From JBOGOC01 sp050747525 (GTDB lineage: Bacteria > Acidobacteriota > Polarisedimenticolia > JACPZX01 > DASXTC01): a DNA stretch of 20,035 bases. The DNA lies in contig JBOGOC010000034.1 of the NCBI GenBank assembly GCA_050747525.1, positions 1 to 20,035 of the forward strand. The letters run 5' to 3'. Below the pieces are notes generated by a model. It saw only the letters and a program-made list of their open reading frames with translations, did no database searches and was not told where the DNA came from. This document shows positions 15,330-20,035 of the stretch, piece by piece (the stretch's first letter is position 1; every line of letters starts with the position of its first letter). The position numbers and the translations under genes are program-made.

Positions 15330-16105
15330 CCCGGCCCAGCCTCCGGCTCGCCTGGACGGTATGGCGGCGCGATGCCGACGTCTACCTGGTGACCTGGAAG
15401 ACCAACATGCTCCCCCCGCTCATGGAGCCGCTGCTCTACCTGGCCGCGTTCGGAGCGGGGCTCGGCACCCTCATCTCCGACGTGACCTGGAACGGCCGCC
15501 CGGTCTCCTATGCGGCCTTCATCGCGCCGGGACTGATCGCCGTGGGCGTGATGTTCCAGTCGTTCTTCGAGAACACGTATTCCACGTTCGTGCGCATGCA
15601 TTACCAGAAGACCTTCGATGCACTCCTCTCCACGCCGCTGAGCGTGAGCGACCTGATCCTGGGCGAGCTGATGTGGGGGGCCAGCAAGGGCCTGCTGGCG
15701 GGCATGCTCATGATGATCGTCATCTCCATGTTCGGGCTGCTCACGTGGCCGCTGGCTCTGGGGATCATCCCTTTTTCCCTGGTCAACGGCCTGATGTTCG
15801 CCGGGCTGGGGGCATGCTTCGCGAGCCGCGTGCGCACCATCGATGCGTTCAACGTCCCGACCTTCCTCCTGATCACGCCCATGTATCTCTTCTCGGGGAC
15901 CTTCTTCCCGCTGGACGTGCTTCCGCCGTGGGCGCGCGCCGTAGCCTGGACGCTGCCGCTCACGCACGCGTCGGCGGTCACGCGCGACCTGGCCTTCGGG
16001 CGGGCGGGCTCCATGATGCCGTGGTCGCTGGCCTACGCCATCGTCTTCATCGTCATCACGTGGTGGCTGGCCTTCCGCTGGATGCATCGGCGCCTGGTGA
16101 TCTGA
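15326..16105 (+). CDS. ABC-2 transporter permease, NodJ-like
   Basis: This 259-residue integral membrane protein has about six hydrophobic segments, near residues 30-50, 60-80, 110-140, 145-170, 175-200 and 230-250. It fits the ABC-2 membrane family: an N-terminal amphipathic stretch is followed by NMLPPLMEPLLYLAAFGAGLG, a conserved YQKTFDALLSTPLSVSDL cytosolic segment, and TPMYLFSGTFFPLDVLPPWA near the C-terminus, as in NodJ-type permeases. With the overlapping ATPase gene it should form a homodimeric-core exporter of a lipid, saccharide or drug-like substrate. The start ATG 15326 lies in ATGA with the ATPase stop. It is the last gene of the cohesin/dockerin unit, ending 14 nt before the next promoter. 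Confidence 0.92.
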   Translation: MTRPSLRLAWTVWRRDADVYLVTWKTNMLPPLMEPLLYLAAFGAGLGTLISDVTWNGRPVSYAAFIAPGLIAVGVMFQSFFENTYSTFVRMHYQKTFDALLSTPLSVSDLILGELMWGASKGLLAGMLMMIVISMFGLLTWPLALGIIPFSLVNGLMFAGLGACFASRVRTIDAFNVPTFLLITPMYLFSGTFFPLDVLPPWARAVAWTLPLTHASAVTRDLAFGRAGSMMPWSLAYAIVFIVITWWLAFRWMHRRLVI

Positions 16106-16119
16106 CCGGCGGTGCGTTC

Positions 16120-16149
16120 TTGACACTGCCGAATCACGATCTGCATAAT
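16120..16149 (+). promoter_or_regulatory. Strong sigma70-like promoter of the DUF1015-polX-nth unit
   Basis: TTGACA (16120-16125) is followed after 18 nt by CATAAT (16144-16149), matching 11 of 12 consensus bases. Transcription should start near 16156. That places the ATG at 16148 inside the -10 box and excludes it as a start codon on this transcript. Confidence 0.8.
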
Positions 16150-16207
16150 GCCCAGGTTCCCACTGAACATCCGAAGACCGCAGCACGCAGCGCGCGAGGT
16201 CCGTTTC

Positions 16208-17581
16208 GTGGCCATCATTGCGCCCTTCCGGGGGCTTCTCTACAGCGCCTCCCGCGTTCCCGATCTCGCCCAGGTCATCGCCCCCCCGGGGGACGCCCTG
16301 TCCGATCCGGCCCTCGCCTCCCATCGCGCCGTGCCCGCGTCGATCGTTCACCTGGATCATCCCGAAGGTGACGCCCCACAGCGGTACGCCGACGCGGCGG
16401 GCACGCTCGCACGATGGCGCGAAGACGGGACCCTGGAGCAGGATGACCGTCCTTCCCTTTACCTCGCCGCTCTGCGCTACACGTCGCGAGGCATGCCCGA
16501 GAAGACCCTCCGCGGGCTCTTCGCGCGGCTGCGGATCGAAGACGCTTCTTCGCCCGGCGTTCGCGCCGTCGAGGCGGCGGCGGAAGGGCTGCGCCGGGAG
16601 CGCCGCGAGCTGACCCTGGCCCTGCGCGCGGGCATCTCCCCGCTGGTCGCGCTCTTCTCCGACCCGGGCGGCGAAGTGGCCGCCGACCTCGGGAGCCCGC
16701 CCCGCCGGCCCGCGGATCTCTGGGCTGCCGACGAGACGGGGCTCGACATCCAGCTGTGGCGGACCTCCGACCCCGCGCGCATGCGCAGGCTGGCCGCCGG
16801 ACTGGCCGCGCGGCGCCTCTGGATCCTGGACGGCCAGCATCTCTACGAGGCGGCGCGCGACGTGCGCGACAGGATGCGGGAGGAAGAAGGGGGCGCTCTT
16901 CCCGCGGGCTCGCGCAGCTACGATCACGTGCTGGCCTTTCTCGCCCCCATGGAGTCCCCGGGGCTGACCCTCATGCCCTATCACCGCGTGCTCAAGGCGG
17001 CGCGCCGCTTCAACGCGCGCTCCCTGGCCGGCGGCATGGCCAGCCATCTCTTCGACGTGAAGCATTTCTCCTTCGAGGGATTCGACAACAGGGCGGAGCA
17101 GATCCGCCGGCGGCTCAGGGAGGCGGCCGCGCGAGGCCGGGTCGCAATCGCCCTCTACGCGGGGGGAGCCGACTTCTCCCTCTACCTGCTTCGGACGGAA
17201 GACCAGGCGTCCGATCCGCTCTCGGCGCTGCCCGAGAAGCTCCGTGGCATGGACGTGGCCGTGCTGGAGACGGCGCTCCTCCCCCTGGTGCGCAGCATCG
17301 CCCACACCGAAGACGAGCCTTCGGCGGTGCGCCACACCGAGTCGGCGGAGAGGGCGCTCGCCTGGGTGGACGCCGGCGAGGGCTCGGCGGCCCTGCTGAT
17401 CAACCCTCCGTCGCGGGAGGTCCTCACGGGGCTGGCCGACGAGGGTCTGACTATGCCGCCGCGCTCCGCATGCGTGCTGCCGCGCGTCCCCGCCGGGCTG
17501 GTCATGGACCCGCTGGATCCCGTCGCGGATGTCCACGAGATCCCTCCGGATCGTCCCGAGCCCGATGGGGCAGAGTCGTGA
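16208..17581 (+). CDS. Divergent DUF1015-family protein
   Basis: This 457-residue cytoplasmic protein has the layout of the DUF1015 family, whose biochemical function is not established. Family landmarks are APFRGLLYS at the N-terminus, the ARRLWILDGQHLYEAARDVRD core, YDHVLAFLAPMESPGLTLMP with YHRVLKAARRF after it, and a C-terminal PEKLRGMDVAVLETALLPLV region. Two usually conserved motifs are altered, from my knowledge of the family: PPYDV reads PPGDA and DGHHRY reads DGQHLY. Start: the frame is open to ATG 16148, but that codon lies in the promoter -10 box. GTG 16208, with GAGG 8 nt before it, begins the family-typical 'VAIIAPFRGLLYS' and leaves a leader of about 50 nt. The stop overlaps the polX GTG (GTGA). 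Confidence 0.82.
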   Translation: MAIIAPFRGLLYSASRVPDLAQVIAPPGDALSDPALASHRAVPASIVHLDHPEGDAPQRYADAAGTLARWREDGTLEQDDRPSLYLAALRYTSRGMPEKTLRGLFARLRIEDASSPGVRAVEAAAEGLRRERRELTLALRAGISPLVALFSDPGGEVAADLGSPPRRPADLWAADETGLDIQLWRTSDPARMRRLAAGLAARRLWILDGQHLYEAARDVRDRMREEEGGALPAGSRSYDHVLAFLAPMESPGLTLMPYHRVLKAARRFNARSLAGGMASHLFDVKHFSFEGFDNRAEQIRRRLREAAARGRVAIALYAGGADFSLYLLRTEDQASDPLSALPEKLRGMDVAVLETALLPLVRSIAHTEDEPSAVRHTESAERALAWVDAGEGSAALLINPPSREVLTGLADEGLTMPPRSACVLPRVPAGLVMDPLDPVADVHEIPPDRPEPDGAES

Positions 17582-19317
17582 AGCCCACGGTGCTCGACCG
17601 CAAGCAGGTAGCCACCGTGCTGGAGGAGATCGGGGCGCTGCTCGAGCTGAAGGGCGAGAACCCCTTCAAGGCCCGCGCCTATCTCGCCGCGGCCCGGGCC
17701 CTCGATGCGCTGGAGGAGGACCTCGGGACGCTGCTGGCCGAGGGGCGTCTGCGCGGCGTCAAGGGGATCGGCGAGGCCATCTCGGCCAAGATCACCACGC
17801 TGGCCACCACAGGCCGTCTCCCCTATCACGACGATCTGCGGCGCGAGATCCCGGCGGGGCTGCTGGAGATGATCCAGGTCCCGGGGCTGGGCCCGCGGCG
17901 CGCCCGCGTGCTGCACCAGAAGCTGGGCATCGACTCGGTGGACGGGCTGGCCGAGGCCTGCCGCGCCGGGCGCCTGGCCGGGCTGGGGGGGTTCGGCGCC
18001 GCCTCGCAGGAGAAGATCCTTCAGGGGATCGCGTTCGTGAAGCGCCACGTCGGCTACATGCTGCTGAGCGACGCCACCCGCCTCGCCCACGCCCTGGTGC
18101 AGGAGGTGTCCTCCCTGCAGGGAGTGTCACACGTGCAGTCCGCGGGGAGCCTGCGGCGGCGCAAGGAGCTGGTGCGGGACATTGACCTGCTCGCCTCGCA
18201 CAAGAAGGGCTCGCGGCCCGAGGCGATCCTCCGGCGCTTCACGCGCCTGCCGTCCGTGCGGCAGGTGCTGGGGGCGGGCGAGACCAAGGCCAGCGTGCTG
18301 ACGGACGACGGACGACAGGTCGACCTGCGCGTGGTGTCCGAGACGGAGCTCCCCTTCGCGCTGCTCTACTTCACGGGCTCCGCCGACCACAACATCGCCC
18401 TGCGGCGCCGCGCCCAGTCGATGGGGCTGAAGATCAACGAGTACGGCCTGTGGCAGGGAACGCGGCGGCTCGCCTGCCGCGACGAGGCGGCCATCTTCGC
18501 CCGGCTCGGGCTGGCCTTCATCCCGCCGGAGCTGCGCGAGGACTGGGGCGAGATCGAAGCGGCCGCCTCGGGGGAGCTTCCCGACCTGGTGCGCCTGGAG
18601 GACCTCAGAGGGGTCCTGCACGTCCACACCAACTGGAGCGACGGCACCGACACGCTGGAGGACATGGTGAAGGTGGCCGCCGAGCGCGGCGACACCTTCG
18701 TGGGGATCTCCGACCACAGCCGCACCGCGGCGTACGCCGGCGGGCTCAGCCTGGAGAGAGTGGCCGAGCAGCGCCGCGCCCTGGCAGCTCTGCGCCGGCG
18801 CTACACGAAGCTGACCATCCTTCACGGCACCGAGTCGGACATCCTGAAAGACGGCTCGCTCGACTATCCCGCCGAAGTCCTCGACGCCTTCGATTTCGTG
18901 ATCGGATCGGTGCATAGCCACTTCTCCCTCCCGGAGCAGGAGCAGACGGCGCGCGTGGTGCGGGCGATCGCCAACCCGCATCTCACGTGCGTGGGCCATC
19001 CCACGGGCCGGCTCCTCCTGCAGCGGGAGGGATTCTCACTGGACATGGAGAAGGTGATGGACGCCGCCGCCCGCCATGGCAAGCTCATCGAGCTCAACGC
19101 CCAGCCCCACCGTCTGGACATCGACTGGCGCGCCTGCCGGCGCGCGGCTCAGAAGGGCGTGAAGGTCTCCATCAACCCGGACGCGCACAGCCTCGAGGAG
19201 ATGGAGCAGACCTCGTACGGGATCGACACCGCGCGGCGGGGATGGCTGACGGCGCGCGACGTGGCGAACACGCGCCCCTGGAAGGAGATTCGCGCCCTGG
19301 CAGGAAGCCGCGCATGA
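17578..19317 (+). CDS. polX: DNA polymerase X with PHP domain (DNA polymerase/3'-5' exonuclease)
   Basis: This 579-residue repair polymerase fills short gaps in base excision repair and, through its PHP domain, can trim 3' ends. The N-terminal helix-hairpin-helix region (VKGIGEAIS, then VPGLGPRRARVLH) leads to the polymerase site GSLRRRKELVRDIDLL (Asp201, Asp203) and VDLRVV (Asp249). The C-terminal PHP metal motifs are all present: HVHTNWSDG (His348, His350), ISDHS, GTESDIL, IGSVHSHF, GHPTGR and NPDAHS. Length matches bacterial PolX. GTG 17578 overlaps the preceding stop by 4 nt, and the stop overlaps the nth ATG (ATGA). Adjacency to endonuclease III supports a shared role in base excision repair. 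Confidence 0.95.
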   Translation: MKPTVLDRKQVATVLEEIGALLELKGENPFKARAYLAAARALDALEEDLGTLLAEGRLRGVKGIGEAISAKITTLATTGRLPYHDDLRREIPAGLLEMIQVPGLGPRRARVLHQKLGIDSVDGLAEACRAGRLAGLGGFGAASQEKILQGIAFVKRHVGYMLLSDATRLAHALVQEVSSLQGVSHVQSAGSLRRRKELVRDIDLLASHKKGSRPEAILRRFTRLPSVRQVLGAGETKASVLTDDGRQVDLRVVSETELPFALLYFTGSADHNIALRRRAQSMGLKINEYGLWQGTRRLACRDEAAIFARLGLAFIPPELREDWGEIEAAASGELPDLVRLEDLRGVLHVHTNWSDGTDTLEDMVKVAAERGDTFVGISDHSRTAAYAGGLSLERVAEQRRALAALRRRYTKLTILHGTESDILKDGSLDYPAEVLDAFDFVIGSVHSHFSLPEQEQTARVVRAIANPHLTCVGHPTGRLLLQREGFSLDMEKVMDAAARHGKLIELNAQPHRLDIDWRACRRAAQKGVKVSINPDAHSLEEMEQTSYGIDTARRGWLTARDVANTRPWKEIRALAGSRA

Positions 19318-19961
19318 ACCGTACGATGGTCGAGAAGCCCCGCGTGAAGGACATCCTTTCCCTGCTGGCCCGCCACTATCCCGAGCCACGTACCGCTCTG
19401 CGATTCTCCACTCCGCTCGAGCTGCTGGTGGCCACCGTGCTCTCCGCCCAGTGCACCGACGTCCGCGTCAACCTGGTGACCGAGGAGCTGTTCCGCAAGT
19501 ACCACACCGCACGCGACTACGCGGACGCCCCGAGGCAGGAGCTGGAGAAGGACATCCACTCGACCGGGTTCTTCCGCAGCAAGGCGCGCGCGATCCAGGG
19601 CTTCAGCGCCACCATCCTGGAGAAGCACGATGGGCAGGTCCCCTCCACCATGGACGACCTGGTGAAGCTGCCCGGCGTCGGACGCAAGACGGCCAACCTC
19701 GTGCTGGCCGAGGCCTTCGGGATCCCGGGCCTGGTGGTGGACACCCACGTGAGCCGCGTGTCGCAGAGGCTGGGAATGACGGCCAGACGCGACCCCGACA
19801 AGATCGAGCAGGACCTGATGAAAGTGGTGCCGCGCGCCCGCTGGAATCACTTCTCCCTTCAGCTCATCGAGCACGGGCGCAAGGTGTGCAAGGCCCGCGC
19901 GCCCCGCTGCGGGGAGTGCTTCCTCCTGAAGCTCTGCCCGACGGGACTCTCGAAGGTCTAG
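19314..19961 (+). CDS. nth: Endonuclease III, DNA glycosylase/AP lyase
   Basis: This 215-residue enzyme removes oxidised pyrimidines and cleaves the abasic site. The helix-hairpin-helix LPGVGRKTANLVL contains catalytic Lys125, and the VDTHVSR segment contains catalytic Asp143; these correspond to Lys120 and Asp138 of the Escherichia coli enzyme. The C-terminal 4Fe-4S cluster motif C-x6-C-x2-C-x5-C is intact at Cys192, 199, 202 and 208. ATG 19314 overlaps the polX stop (ATGA) and has AGGAA about 7 nt before it; ATG 19326 is a less likely alternative. It is the last gene of the unit, and no clear terminator is seen before the window ends. Confidence 0.96.
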   Translation: MNRTMVEKPRVKDILSLLARHYPEPRTALRFSTPLELLVATVLSAQCTDVRVNLVTEELFRKYHTARDYADAPRQELEKDIHSTGFFRSKARAIQGFSATILEKHDGQVPSTMDDLVKLPGVGRKTANLVLAEAFGIPGLVVDTHVSRVSQRLGMTARRDPDKIEQDLMKVVPRARWNHFSLQLIEHGRKVCKARAPRCGECFLLKLCPTGLSKV

Positions 19962-19999
19962 AGAGGACGAATAAGCCTCCCGGCGGGATCCTGATCTCA

Positions 20000-20035
20000 C
20001 GGCGGCCGGCGGTGGGGAGTGGTCTCCGAGAACGT
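20000..20035 (+). repeat. Repeat-family core at the right edge of the window
   Basis: GGTGGGGAGTGGT at 20011-20023 is identical to 240-252. The CGGCGGCCGGC before it resembles the flank of the 343-365 copy, and CTCCGAGAACGT after it resembles the reverse complement of 57-68. It lies in the short region after nth and is cut by the window end. Confidence 0.6.

Noticed and set aside
14406..16105. True nodulation genes nodI and nodJ
   Set aside because: Resemblance is at subfamily level only. No other nod gene, nod box or symbiosis context is present, so no gene symbol was given.
16106..16119. A terminator between the ABC permease and the next promoter
   Set aside because: Only 14 bp separate the stop from the -35 box and no hairpin is visible, so read-through into the repair unit is possible.
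16148..16207. ATG 16148 as start of the DUF1015 gene
   Set aside because: It overlaps the -10 box of a near-consensus promoter and lacks a binding site.

Overview
This window is very GC-rich by eye and gene-dense. It looks like chromosomal DNA from a Gram-negative-type bacterium: there is a lipoprotein, several Sec signal peptides and many 1-4 nt stop/start overlaps. Cohesin, dockerin and InhA-type modules in large secreted proteins suggest an uncultured lineage such as Acidobacteriota or 'Candidatus Eisenbacteria'. That placement is a low-confidence inference. No rRNA, tRNA, CRISPR array, transposase or phage gene was found.

Layout. Positions 1-382 hold no convincing gene, but contain a 45-bp inverted repeat pair, a further related repeat core and an 11-bp hairpin; another copy of the core lies at 20011-20023. 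Positions 383-2121 (minus strand) are a two-gene unit, a periplasmic metallo-beta-lactamase-fold hydrolase followed by a HAD hydrolase. A compact divergent promoter region (2150-2201) separates it from dinB (DNA polymerase IV) and a secreted TPR protein, both on the plus strand. Positions 5053-16105 form a tight five-gene unit: a cohesin-like lipoprotein, a secreted cohesin-like protein, a 2726-residue secreted subtilase ending in a type I dockerin, and the ATPase and permease of a NodI/NodJ-like ABC-2 transporter. A strong sigma70-like promoter (16120-16149) then starts a three-gene unit: a divergent DUF1015 protein, DNA polymerase X (with PHP domain) and endonuclease III.

The notable system is the cohesin/dockerin operon. 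Cohesin-dockerin pairs are best known from cellulosomes, but here no carbohydrate-active enzyme is visible. The dockerin partner is a giant modular protease, and the two upstream genes encode candidate receptors, one probably lipid-anchored and one free. The inferred role is a small surface-attached proteolytic complex, made together with an exporter of unknown substrate. The flanking units (DinB; PolX with Nth) are DNA repair functions with no visible link to the protease unit.
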